From: Lepas anatifera
Taxonomy: Eukaryota > Arthropoda > Thecostraca > Lepadidae
Direction of reading: 5' to 3'
DNA: 64,000 nt
Assembly (NCBI GenBank): GCA_034440635.1
Contig: JAOTON010000385.1
Location: 4,245,001 to 4,309,000, forward strand
Under the pieces are notes generated by a model. The model ran no database searches, was not told the origin of the DNA, and was given only the letters and a program-made list of their open reading frames with translations. The position numbers and the translations under genes were made by a program. Of this stretch, positions 10,091-20,610 are shown in pieces (the first letter of the stretch is position 1; each line of letters opens with the position of its first letter).

Positions 10091-11948
10091 GCAACAGCGT
10101 CCCGCTCCATATGGCCATTCTCGTCAGCTGACATCAGTCGCCACGGCGTCACCTTCCGCTGCCGCCGGAGCACCATGTCCAGCCGTCGCTGTAGCACCGT
10201 GTACCACAGGTGCTGCGATACCGCGTCCTGCAACTTTTGCAGCAGCGCGTCCAGCAGCCGCCCCAACATCTTCAACACCCTCTTCTACAGTATCTGTTGG
10301 AGGGACTGGAAGCAACCAGTCCTCTAGTAGAAGTGAAGACATCTTCTGCGAGTTCGCTGACGTCTTCAGTGGCATAATCAAGGTGATGCCTGGGGAGGAG
10401 TACAATATTTGTATCCGTGAAGACGCCAGGCCGTTCGCGGTAACAACACCTCGCCGTGTGCCCTTCGCACTACGGGAGCCACTACTGCAGGAGCTACAGA
10501 AATTGGAAGCGGACGGCATCATCACGCCTGTCACGGAGCCCACTGACTGGTGCGCTCCCATTGTGGTAACACTAAAGAAGAGCGGAGAAGGCATCCGTCT
10601 CTGCGTTGACCTGTCCAAGCTTAACGCCTCCGTCCGCCGAGAGCTCTACCAGTCCAGCACACCAATCGAGTGTGTGACCTCCATCGTGTCTGAAGAGGCA
10701 CGTTACTTTGGAGTGTTCGACGCCTTAAAAGGGTATCACCAGTGCCCTCTCGCCGTCGCAAGTCAGCCGCTCACGACGTTCTCGACGCCGTTCGGGCGCT
10801 ACATGTATCGGCGTGCGCCGTATGGCGTCAGTTCCATCAGCGAACACTACAACCGACGGATGGATGACTGTTTCCGAGGTCTGCCTGGTATTCAGCGCCT
10901 TGTGGATGACGTCATCATCTACGGCAGGACGAAGGAGCAGTTCCTGGAAAGAACTCGCCAGTTCCTTCAGAGATGCCGAGAGAACGGTGTCTCCTTAAAC
11001 AGCAAGAAGGTGCAGTTCATGCAGACCTCAGTGAAGTCCGCTGGATTTGTAGTCTCTTCCAACGGCTACAAACCAGACCCAGCTCTCATTGACGCCATCC
11101 GCAACTTCCCTGCTCCGAAGGACATCTCCGAGCTGAGGAGCCTCTTTGGACTGGCCAACCAGCTTGCGCCTTTCAGCGAAGCTGTCTCTGAGCACCTGTT
11201 ACCCCTGAGGTCACTACTCAGCTCGAAGCGTGACTTCCTGTGGGAAGAAACGCACCAGGAAGCCTTCCTGAAGGCTAGAGCCGTCCTCTCGACGGCACCG
11301 ACGCTGGCCTTCTACGACCCGACGCTTCCCACCAAGCTGTCAACCGATGCGAGCCGTCTTCACGGTCTTGGATTTGTCCTACAACAGAAACGGGACGATG
11401 ATACCTACCGAGTGGTACAAGCTGGATCACGTTTCATCACCGATACCGAGTCACGTTACGCGGCAATAGAGCTGGAGCTCACGGCCGTCGCGTGGGCCTA
11501 CTGGAAGTGTCGTCTTTTCCTCTCCGGACTGCCGCACTTCGACGTGATTGTGGATCACCGGCCGCTGGTTCCGATACTGAACTCCAAGACACTGGATCAG
11601 CTGGAAAATTTGCGTCTTCAGCAACTGAAGATGAAGCTTGCTGAGCTTGGTCCTTTCACTGTCTTCTGTACCAAAGGCTCACAGCATCAGGCAGCTGATG
11701 CCCTCTCCCGGAGTCCCGTCTCCCCAGCGGGGGAGGGGGATGAAGTGGATGAAGATGATGACTACTTCAGTGCGTCCTCCCTGTTTGCCATCACCGCCAG
11801 GGACGACCTACGGATTGAAGAGCTGAAGAAAGCAGCTGCCGAGGATCCGACCGCACAGCTAGTGTACCAGACTGTCCGTGACGGCTTCCCGGACAGGAAA
11901 CAAGATCTGCCTCTACAGCTGAGACCGTACTGGGCAGTGCATGAGTAA
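10046..11948 (+). pseudogene. reverse transcriptase and RNase H of the retrotransposon
   Basis: This long open frame copies the element RNA into DNA. After an Ala/Pro/Ser/Thr-rich linker (about 10110-10320) come the RT fingers, then the palm. The catalytic site reads Leu-Val-Asp-Asp (Val-Asp-Asp at 10902-10910), where many relatives have Tyr/Phe at the first position. RNase H follows, with Thr-Asp-Ala-Ser (Asp at 11345-11347), a Glu-Leu-Glu-Leu helix and Val-Asp-His. An acidic stretch lies near 11740-11765. The frame ends at an in-frame TAA (11946-11948), although homology continues in the same frame into integrase. Confidence 0.92.
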
Positions 11949-13385
11949 CTGGCAATTGACGGCAACCTCGTCGTCTATGGCAGACAACTGGTTGTTCCCG
12001 CTGTTCTTCGCTCAAAGATTCTGCAACAACTCCACGCCAGTCATATGGGAAAGGAAAAAACGAAACAACGCGCACGCCAGATCGTGTACTGGCCCGGTGT
12101 CCATAACGATATCGATAACCTGGTCCGCCACTGCACTGCATGCCAGCGAGATCTTCCGTCTCAGCCAAGAGAGACTCTCTGCCGTCGCCCAGTCCCGCGT
12201 TCAAGGCCATTTGAGGAGGTCTCTATGGACTTTGCCGATCATGCAGACCGCAAACTCCTCATTGCGGTCGACAACTACTCGGGATGGTAAACCGTCTTCA
12301 ATCTGGAGAAACAAGCCATCACGAGTAAGCTCATCAACGCCACCCGCGACTTATTCTGCATAGCTGGCGTGCCAAACGTGCTGTGGTCCGATGGAGGACC
12401 ACAGTTCCGGTCGAAGGCGTTCCAAGACGTCCTCAAGCGGTGGGGAGTCCACCATGGCACCTCGTCTCCCATGTATCCCCAATCAAACGGGAAAGCGGAA
12501 GCCGCCGTCAAGAGCACGAAGAAGTTGCTTCGCCGCTGTTGGAATGCGCAAACCCAGCAGCTAGACCACGACCTGTGGGTGCAAGGCATCCTGCACCACC
12601 GAAACACGCCAGGTCCCTCGGGTCTCAGCCCAGCACAGATCCTGTATGGAAGGCCTGTACAGGATATGCTTCCTGCACATCGCCGCAACTTCGCCGAGCA
12701 GTGGCAGACATCGGCCGAGCAGGCCGAAGCAGCTGCCATCCAACGACAGGAGAAGGTGGAGGAACGTTACAACGCCCATGCTACCGATTTGCCTGTTCTG
12801 AAGCTCGGAAGCAAGGTTGCGATTCAGAGCCAAGACACCAGGCTCTGGGACCGTTTTGGTGAAGTGGTTGAAGTCGGTAAGAATCGCCGATACTTCGTGA
12901 AGCTGGCCAGTGGACGCGTCCTAAGTCGCAACCGGCGACACCTCCGTCGGAGGTACGGACACGCTCCTCCAGGAGCACTGCCGCGTGGTTCCGGCTCCTC
13001 CGTACACCAGCCGCGCCATTTGGTCGGCATCACATCCTCTAGTATGGATGTGCCCACGACTCTGTCGACCACGGCGCCACCTGGAACAACTGCCGCACCA
13101 GCACCGACCGCTGCTCTCCCTGGCGCCGCTCCACCGGGAGCGCTCTCTCCTGTGGCACCATCTGGTCCGTTGCCTACGACGCCACCACCTGGCGTGCCCT
13201 CTACTGGGACGCCACGTACCGGTGTGCCGCCTGCCGGCACGATCGCTGCCGCTGCACCCTCTGATGGCTCAGAGCGTTCCGGACCATCGCACCTGACTCC
13301 GCCGGTGACCGCGCCCGCTGACCTGCGTCGATCCCGACGGGATTGTCGACCGCCGGAGTGGTTTGGGGTGGTGCCGTGGAAGTAG
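11949..13385 (+). pseudogene. integrase of the retrotransposon with Pro/Thr-rich C-terminus
   Basis: Integrase inserts the DNA copy into the genome. The zinc-binding domain shows His-Ala-Ser-His and Cys-Thr-Ala-Cys. The catalytic triad is Asp at 12228, Asp at 12390 and Glu at 12498; the last two are 36 codons apart, which gives the canonical D-D-35-E spacing. A TAA at 12288-12290, inside the catalytic core, breaks the frame. A GPY/F-like basic domain follows (about 12790-12960). A long Pro/Ala/Thr-rich tail (about 13040-13290) is unusual and has no clear function. The frame ends at 13385. Confidence 0.9.
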
Positions 13386-13524
13386 TGAGTGAGGACTGCG
13401 TATTTGCCCCCAGTGAACGGACTCATGAACTGAATTAGGGGTCTTTTCGAAGCTGCCCTTGCTTCTCATTAGATAGTGAACTGAGTCCCCGTTGGTGGTG
13501 TGTTCGCGTGAGAACCTGTGCGCG

Positions 13525-13537
13525 AACAAGGAGGGCA
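13525..13537 (+). other. polypurine tract of the retrotransposon
   Basis: A purine run, AACAAGGAGGGCA, abuts the 3' LTR at 13538. This is where plus-strand DNA priming is expected. On the other side, the bases after the 5' LTR (TGGCGCAGCCTGC from 8732) begin with TGG as a tRNA primer site should, but I could not assign a tRNA. Confidence 0.6.
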
Positions 13538-13777
13538 TGTGTGAGTGTGACGCCTGCAGCCGGCCATGCCATTCCGCCGCCGGCAGGGCTGCCGTGTCAC
13601 CGGTCAGCCAATAGGCGGCCGAGTCGGAGTGTGGCCCGGCCGGGGTCAAGGTGCGTTCACCCCCGGCCGGTGCGTGTCAGTGTTCGGCCGGCTGGGCCGG
13701 GTGTGGGACGTCTGCTTGCAAACTGATGTCACAGAATACACACTCAGAAGAGCGTCCACTCTTTGGAGACGCGAACA
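13538..13777 (+). repeat. 3' LTR of the Ty3/gypsy element
   Basis: A 240-bp copy of the 5' LTR with about seven substitutions and no indels. It is followed at once by the second ACTGC target copy and the resumed satellite. Confidence 0.95.
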
Positions 13778-14300
13778 ACTGCCGTCCTCTGACTGATCAC
13801 TGCCGCCCCTGGCTGATAACTACGCCCCTGGGCCGATCATTGCCGTGACGAAATTGCGGTTTGACGGGGCCTGGCGATTTTCTGATAACTGCCGCCCCTT
13901 CGATGCTAACTGCCGCCCCTGGCTGACAACTGCCGCCCCTTGCTGATTATTGCTGCATCTTGGCTGCTAACTGCCGCCCCTGGCTGACCACTACCGCCCC
14001 TTGGCTGATCATTGCCGCCCCCTAACTGAAAACTGCCAGCTCTTGGCTGATAACTGCCGCCCCTGGCTGATCACTGCTGCCCCTTGACTGATAACTGACG
14101 CCCCTTGGCTGTTAACTGCAGCCCCTGGCTGACCACTGCCGCCCCTGGCCGATATTTACCGCCCCCTGGCGGATCACTACCACCCCTGCCTGATAACTTC
14201 CGTCCTTGACTGATCACTGCCGCCCCTCGCTGATCACTGCCGCCCTTGACTGATAACTGCAGCCCCTGGTTCATCACTGCCGTCTCCCGGGGCAGTGAGC
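13778..14300 (+). repeat. 20-bp satellite, right part
   Basis: Continuation of the array at 7900-8491. Units vary around an ACTGCCGCCCCTGGCTGATA core, with single-base slips and substitutions. Confidence 0.85.
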
Positions 14301-14320
14301 ATCCTGGGGATATCTGGGCA

Positions 14321-14347
14321 CTGCGTTTCTGCATTGCAGAAACGCAG
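14321..14347. repeat. perfect 12-bp hairpin
   Basis: CTGCGTTTCTGC and GCAGAAACGCAG are separated by only three bases (ATT). The hairpin lies just past the end of the satellite. Its role is unknown. Confidence 0.7.
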
Positions 14348-14780
14348 CGTACCGGCCATTAGAAAGCCCCTCCCAGATCACGGAACTATCTCAAGAACGA
14401 ACATATGTTCTGCCTTTCTTCCAGAGAAACCTGTTTGCGGCTAACCACCTTCAGAATCTGACAAACCTGCCCGTCACGGTTCAGCCGGTTTGAAGTTTCG
14501 TTTAAACAACAGCGGTCCGCCTAACTTCGCGGAAAGCCCGGCGCGCCAAACTGGCGCAGCGAGTTCAACACACGAGGTGAAAACCCCAGCAGTGACTTTT
14601 CAGAAATTATGACAAAATGTTAGGATAGGTCTGTGTATTGATTGGAACACGATAATCCTTCAACGTTTCCTTTTCCGTGCGCTACGTCAATTTCACAGGT
14701 GTTGAAACATGAAACTTTTCGAAGGCAAACAATGACCAGTCAATATCGTCTGCTGGTGACGGGCGATCCCGCGTTACCGG

Positions 14781-14916
14781 CAGTCTCGCCGACAGTCTCT
14801 GGCAAGTCTCAGTGTGGTAGCTGCTCAGCAGTCTCGCCGACAGTCTCTGGCAAGTCTCAGTGTGGTAGCTGCTCAGCAGTCTCGCCGACAGTCTCTGGCA
14901 AGTCTCAGTGTGGTAG
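14781..14916 (+). repeat. 48-bp tandem repeat, 2.8 copies
   Basis: Units start at 14781, 14829 and 14877, each opening CAGTCTCGCCGACAGTCTCT. They look identical where they overlap, which implies recent expansion. Because 48 is a multiple of three, the repeat leaves frames open on both strands; these are not called as genes. Confidence 0.9.
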
Positions 14917-15010
14917 CCGGAACAAAGCGGAGCCGGAAAATCATGGTGTAGAAATAATTCCTCATCGGAGGCGAAATGTAAGGATGAGAGTGGCGGAGAG
15001 TAGGGGTTAA

Positions 15011-15456
15011 ATGGAATTTGGCACCTTTGTAACGTGATTTTAACTGAGATGGCCAAGTTGTAAAGCATGCCGGAAAACCCGGTACTCAATGCATCATTTG
15101 TCTTGAAACTCAAACTTTTCGTGGAGAAAGGCTAAAAACCTACTTGAAATGGACCCCAAATATACCCCAGCCAGGCGGCCACAGTTGTCAGCTGTTGGTG
15201 TGATGACAACGCTGACGTCACGGTGAGTAATCAGCCAATTGAAGCCCTTGAAGCCTATTGAATATGGTAGTGGTTGCCAGATCATGACATCCACAGACAG
15301 AGGCTTGTTTTTCACCCTACAGGAGTATTTTAAAAATACAAATATTGAGCTCATTGTACATTTTTAAGATAAATCATGGACGTTTTCATGATTTCCGGCT
15401 AAAAATACCCCTAATTACACTAAATTCCTGAATTCGACCAAGGTGCCATATTCTCT
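15011..15456 (+). mobile_element. TTAA-flanked TIR element, AGGGAATG family, copy A
   Basis: TTAA lies at 15007-15010 and 15457-15460. The ends are diverged forms of AGGGAATGTGGCACCTT in inverted orientation. The interior contains a GCTGACGTCACGGTGAG block shared with copies at 26979, 39960 and 60619. It has no coding capacity. Confidence 0.8.
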
Positions 15457-15639
15457 TTAAAACAGGGCACATGAGTGTACCAAAGCAAGGGATGGCATAT
15501 GTGTTTCTCATAATGTGCCTCTTTGGTAAAAACTGGTGGCTATTTTTTTATTATGGCGGCTGCGGTAGTCAGACGTAATAGTCTGTAAATGTGATAAAAA
15601 ACTCGTGACCGCACACGTGCGTTCGCTGTGCCATAAGCG

Positions 15640-15800
15640 GATCCGGGATTTCCAATGGGGGGCTCCTTCGGGAGGGAGCGCCATCCGGATCAGGGGGCGT
15701 CACTTCTGGATGGCAAAACCTACCAGGTGAGCGCCAAATACTGTCGGTGGGCGCCAATCTACGTATCCTGGGGAGGGGGGTGGGAAACGGCATTACGCCA
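15640..15800. repeat. remnant of the GGCGGATCCAGG-type repeat
   Basis: A G-rich block with CGGATCCGGGATTTCC, GGGCGCCAAT and CATCCTGGGGAGG resembles the interior of the repeat at 42272-44140. It is a decayed fragment with no clear ends. Confidence 0.45.
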
Positions 15801-16737
15801 TTGCGTGGTTTCTGAGGGGCGGGTTTGGGTCTAACGCTCTACAATTGGCGGTGCATTTCATTAATATTGAATAAATCATCTTTTACAGGCATGAGTTTAT
15901 AAAAAATACAGAAAGAATATGAATTTGGGTTTTGGTCTGTCCACGCGACACGACTGAACGGTCATCGCAAGCCCGGAGTATTTGCTGAATTCGCCTAACT
16001 GGGGCAATCCACGACAAACAGACCAGGCTATGGGTTGAAATAACACCCGCATATCTCAAATGTTCATAAGAACTTGGAAATCGGTTCTCAGTGGTACTGA
16101 AAACGACTCTGGTATTTTTACTCTCGTCCGGATAATGTTTCAGGAGTTTTAGCCTCGGGAAATCTAGCATCGAACGCGCGCATCGGGCCTTTTGCACAAC
16201 TTTGAGCTATTTAAACAGAAGATAATCCTACAAAACTTAACATTAAGATTATCGCAAACGTCTGAATAATACGAATATGTGGTTTAAATTGTATTAATTG
16301 ATGTGGATACCTATGTATAATTTGTTATTCCAAACTATGGTAAACATGAGCATAAACATACTACCCATGATTTCACCGGCTTCAAAACACCTTCATATGA
16401 AAGAGCTTAAACTACATGTGGCTCAAATAAGCAGAATGGAGTCTAGACAGCGAAACCGGTACCGAGAACCGCAGGCCAGGTTTAGCACCGTCTCCGGTCG
16501 CTCAGCCTGCAGTCGGCACGCCGCAGAGAAGCGTCCGGTTGGTAGTGGGCAGGGGAGGCATATGGAAGGGAGGACCGAGCAAGGGATGAACTCGATTTGG
16601 TGTGGATTTTGGAGGTTGCTTTTGCTATCTACAAAAATGTGAGCCGTTCCGAACAAAAAACTGAATGCATTACCGGAAACATTCGTAAGAGTTCCGACAC
16701 TCTGGTGCATTTGCTGCAATATGTAGCAGCAGGTTAT

Positions 16738-16842
16738 GGTGTTATTTTAACTGAGATAGCCAAGTTGTAAAGCAAGTCGGAAAACCCGGTACTCCATATA
16801 TCATTTGTCTTGGAACTCGATATTTCCGTAAAAAGCTGGTGG
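16738..16842 (+). mobile_element. AGGGAATG-family fragment
   Basis: The sequence from TTTTAACTGAGATAGCCAAG through GGAAAACCCGGTACTCC matches the first 100 bp of copies A and B. The end itself and the rest of the element are missing. Confidence 0.65.
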
Positions 16843-17424
16843 CATAAATAAGAAAATGGTGAATCTATCCAATTATAACTTCTACCACATAATGAGCCCA
16901 CCCAGTACTACAAAATATATGTGGTGGGATTTTTCATATGGTGGACCATGGGTCAGGTACGGATCATGACCTATTCATTGGAAATGCATGGTGAAAACGG
17001 ATCGGGACATCTCCGGGTCAAGGACCCCTTATCTCCGGGTTATTACGCTTCGGGTTATCTCTTTCGTCGTGTCAGGACCAGTGTCACTCCTAAAAGTCAT
17101 CAGGACGGACTATTTTGCTTTATGGAGCTCTATGGATTGCGCAAAAATAGTCACTCTGGCCAAGGCAGTGACTGTAGCGCAGCAGCTGCCATCCTCCGCG
17201 GACACGACACAGTCACTTACACATCACATCAAGCCCCACACATCAACAAGTCGTCACTACAACCATACGTTAACTCCGACGTAATATACACGGGTTAGCC
17301 CGGTACAATTGAACAGCACGATATACTGTAAGATTATGCCAGGTCATTACGCAAATTATTGAATGGGAGATTGTGAAATATTTTCTTGTGTTCTTTCACC
17401 ATCGTTGCGCACTTCTGTGTGCAT
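16843..17424. other. non-coding, no gene seen
   Basis: Two overlapping short frames (16921-17298) show no recognisable domain. No repeat boundary was found. Confidence 0.4.
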
Positions 17425-18050
17425 GCTACCCTTTATAGCCAATATCTTGCCCGATGTAGCCTTTAATAACGACTATCTTGCCCGATGTGGCCCTTGGTAG
17501 TGACTCTCTTCTCCGATTTGGCCCTTGGTAATGACTATCTCGTCCGATGTGGCTCTTGATAATGGCTATCCTGTCCGATGTGGCCCTTGATAATGGCTAT
17601 CTTGTCCAATTTGGCTCTTGATAAAGACTATCTCGTCCGATTTGGCCCTTGATAAAGACTACCTTGCCCGATGTGGCCCATGATAATGGTTATCCTGTCC
17701 GATTTGACCCTTGATAATGACTATCTCGTCCGACGTAGCTCTTGACAATGGCTATCCTGTCCGATTTGGCCCTTGATAATGACCAACTTGCGCGATGTGG
17801 CCCTTGGTAATGACTCTCTTGTCCAATCTGGCCCTTGATAAAGACTACCTTGTCCCGTGTGGCCCTTGATAATGACTATCTCGTCCGATGTGGCTCTTGA
17901 TAATGACTATCTTGCCCGATGTGGTCTTTAGTAACGACTATCTTATCTGACGTGGCCCTTGATAATGGCTATCTTGTCCGATTTCGCCCTTGATAATGGC
18001 TATCTTGTCCAATGTGGCCCCTTATGATGGCTATCTTGTCCGGTGTGGTG
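17425..18050 (+). repeat. 31-bp minisatellite upstream of the transporter
   Basis: About 20 head-to-tail copies of a 31-bp unit close to GATGTGGCCCTTGATAATGA followed by CTATCTTGTCC. Units differ by a few substitutions and keep a constant length. The array ends about 240 bp before the transporter start codon, so it lies in the likely promoter or 5' untranslated region. Confidence 0.9.
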
Positions 18051-18286
18051 GCAAAAAGCTAATATCATGAATGACCGAGCCGCCCTGTTAAGAAAGGTAT
18101 GCCGTTGTAAATCTATGTACGATTTCTACCGGCCAGCGTGCCTTTCAATAACGATTGAACTGTTGCTTTACTCTAGTCAGCATAATTGCGCTACACGATT
18201 CATAATGACTGGTGCACTAAGAGCATGCCCTCAGGCGCGTGACCACCAGTCTGTCCGCCGGCAGGTGAGCGGACTTCCAGGACAGC

Positions 18287-18473
18287 ATGGCGCAGTTCGG
18301 AGTGGTGGACACCGTGGTCATGGCCGTGTTCGTACTGGCCACCATGTCCATCGGCGTGCTGTACGGCCTGCGGGACCGCAGCGGCCAGAAGCTGCTCATC
18401 TCACGAAACATGCACGTCCTGCCCGTCAGCTTCTCCATGATGGCCACCTTTATGTCGGCCATCCTCATCGTCG
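18287..18473 (+). CDS. SLC5-like transporter exon 1 (N-terminus, TM1 and start of TM2)
   Basis: The ATG at 18287 opens with Met-Ala-Gln-Phe-Gly-Val-Val-Asp, followed by a hydrophobic first helix. Then comes the family hallmark: a glycine-rich turn, a polar stretch, and a Ser-Phe-Ser-Met-Met-Ala-Thr-Phe-Met-Ser helix. SLC5 members carry this same Ser-x-Met...Ser-Ala helix in the unwound TM1 core of the LeuT fold. The exon ends in phase 1 at a perfect GTGAGT donor. An in-frame upstream stop is plausible, and no better start was seen. A short upstream non-coding exon cannot be excluded. Confidence 0.88.
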
Positions 18474-18848
18474 GTGAGTTGTGCGCGTGGGGGAGTTTTC
18501 GGTCAAAGCGAGGATCCACGAGAACACGCAAGAAACATGCTGGTCTGACAGGGACCTCCGGATTTCGAACTGATGGACCACCGACTGGGGTCTGACTGAC
18601 ATGATCGAGAACTAATACGAGGAGTCCCCGACCGTTGGTCTAGAGATCTCCGCCCCCACCCGGGGCACTGGTTTTATGGGACCCAGACAGTGCTTTGGGT
18701 GGTTCGTTGCCGGTCCAGGTTAGGGCAACCGAATGTTGATCTAAGCAGCGGCCAATATGTCGAAATGAGGGGGCTTGGTGGGGTTTGAAATGCACACCTG
18801 AAAAACTCTTCTCGGTCTGAAGGCCTCAGTATATTTGGAGGGGTTTAA

Positions 18849-19861
18849 CCCGCGCCCCACCGGGGTCTGGCGCCACCTTCGCCCCACCGGGGGCCATCGA
18901 TGGCCCCCTCTAACTCCGAAAATATGGGCGTTAGCGCAAATCTGCAAAGTGCAATAGAAAGCTCGCGTAAATTCAGTAAGAAATCACTTCGCATGTTTTA
19001 GTGCTCAGGTCAATGGTTTGACCTCCAGAGGTCAAATTAGGTCAAGATCGGCTATTTTCACTCAAATATGCAATGATTAAGCAAACTGGGCATAACTCTT
19101 ATGTCATTAGAGCTATTGAGGCCTGGTAAAATATATTTGATAGCAAATTGCCAGTACTTTTCCCGCTATGTGGAACGTAAAGACCTCCCGCCAGTGGTTT
19201 GACCTCAGAGGTCACCTCGTGACCTAATATGACCTGAGGTCACAAAAGGTCAGAAAGTGACCTTGCCGTATATCAAATGAAAGCCAGTGACAAGACAAAC
19301 ACGATGGTGTTTGTTTCACTGTTCTAGCTCAATTAGGTCAAAAGTTATTGTCAAAATACTGTTTTTGACCTCTGGTGACCTTGGATGACCTTGGAAAAGT
19401 CAAAGGGCAAATGTGACCCCTGGGATCCGTGAAATGGTGTCCAAAAACGTCGTTCTGAGCAGTCTGAGTATTTGCAATCATTTTTGTGGCTTTTATATCA
19501 TGAAATAGCTTTTCCCATGCTTTGTCAATGGGAGAGGTCGCCTCGTAACCTGACCTCAGGGCACGAAATAAAAATCCCGGATATACACCTTGTAGACCCT
19601 GGAGGGGTCATGAAGTGTAGGAAGTTTCAAATCGATCGACTTTGAAATGTAGCTCTTACAGAGCTCTAAAGGTGAAGTGAGGTGACCTTGGTTGACCTCG
19701 TCTGGTGACCTGACCTTGGGTGACCCGGGGTAAAAAATTTCAGGGATGATGGGAAAATGATGCAGTGAGAGGTAGAGCCCTCAACCGCGGTGCTGCGCCT
19801 GTCGTTTTTCTGTTATCTCGAAAACCTTAGGGGGCATCGATGGCCCCCCGTGGGGCGAGGG
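18849..19861 (+). mobile_element. TTAA-flanked element packed with nuclear-receptor half-sites
   Basis: TTAA lies at 18845-18848 and 19862-19865. The ends are inverted: the left starts CCCGCGCCCCACCGGGG and then repeats a second CGCCCCACCGGGGG module, while the right end has only one such module. By eye I count about 20 exact AGGTCA/TGACCT hexamers in 1013 bp, where about 0.5 is expected by chance. Pairs occur as everted repeats with spacers of 1, 3 and 4, and as overlapping direct repeats. It lies in intron 1, about 380 bp after exon 1. The element at 30246-31273 is the same family in the opposite orientation. Confidence 0.85.
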
Positions 19862-19865
19862 TTAA

Positions 19866-20430
19866 AGCTTCCTTTGATGAGACCCTTAAAAGCTCGTCTG
19901 AGCACAGTCCAAAGGATGCTGAACGAAAGGGCCTGAGGGATGACCTAATTAGCCCAAATGCTGATCTAAGAGGCCCCAAAGGTCGGCGTGGGGACTCCCG
20001 GAGCCTGGCTGTGGAAAGTTAACCCCCCGTCCCTCCCCACCCAGTGCTGATGTGAATGCCCTAATTCCGATCTAGGAGGCCTTCGAATGTCGCTAAAAGG
20101 CAATCCAATGGTGCTGGTGTGGGGGGGGGGGGAATCAATGCGACTTCAGGTGAAGCCTCCGTCAGCTTGCCTCTGGCAGGACACAGCGTGGTGAAGTGAC
20201 CGCCCCCCTCTGTGGTAGCTAGAGGGCCTGTTGTAAGCTGGTCGGGTCCGATATATACAACATTTTACAAAGAACTCATACCAATTTAATCTTAAAGAGG
20301 GAGATGCTTACAGTATAAGCATATGTTATTATAGGGCATAGGCCTCCCAGGCAGACCTGCAGCGAAGATGTTTTTGCTCTACAGACCTAGGGTAAACACC
20401 TTTTTCAGTGCTCGAGAGACCTAGTATAGG
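19866..20430. other. intron 1, no feature seen
   Basis: Mixed-composition intronic sequence with a run of ten G at about 20122-20131. No repeat ends or exons were recognised. Confidence 0.4.
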
Positions 20431-20610
20431 CTACCTCTCCAAGTACATGATCGCTCTCGGGGGGGAGGGGTGGGAGCGAATATTTTTTTGCTCTAGAGAC
20501 CTAGTGTAAACACCTCTTGTCAAAAATTTATCCGGCGTTTGGGGGGGACAAAAGATAGTTTGGCCCCCTCCAGCGCTTTGGGGGCCATGGCTGGAATGCC
20601 CCCCGCGTCC
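20431..20610 (-). repeat. inverted copy of the repeat at 28195-28400
   Basis: Landmarks CCAGCGCTTTGGGGGCCATG, GCGTCCGCC, and CTCTAGAGACCTAGTGTAAACA occur here. Their reverse complements occur in the same order at 28195-28400. It is a short diverged interspersed repeat. Confidence 0.65.

Larger units (their letters stand above)
8492..13777 (+). mobile_element. Ty3/gypsy LTR retrotransposon (Mag-like), full length but decayed
   Basis: The element is 5286 bp, from a TG start to a CA end, with two 240-bp LTRs. A 5-bp target duplication, ACTGC, lies at 8487-8491 and 13778-13782. Domain order is gag with two zinc knuckles, protease, reverse transcriptase, RNase H, integrase. The RT-RH-IN order is that of the Ty3/gypsy group, and the paired zinc knuckles and missing envelope suit the Mag-like lineage. 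Coding is interrupted by two frame shifts and three in-frame stops. I count seven LTR-to-LTR differences (about 3 percent), so it inserted fairly recently but is probably inactive. Confidence 0.95.

Noticed and set aside
7900..14300. The 20-bp satellite as an LTR-element internal repeat
   Set aside because: The array lies outside the LTRs and target duplications and continues on both sides, so it is the host site.
17425..18050. Possible CRISPR array (regular 31-bp repeats)
   Set aside because: Repeats are directly adjacent with no unique spacers, and the setting is clearly eukaryotic. It is a minisatellite.
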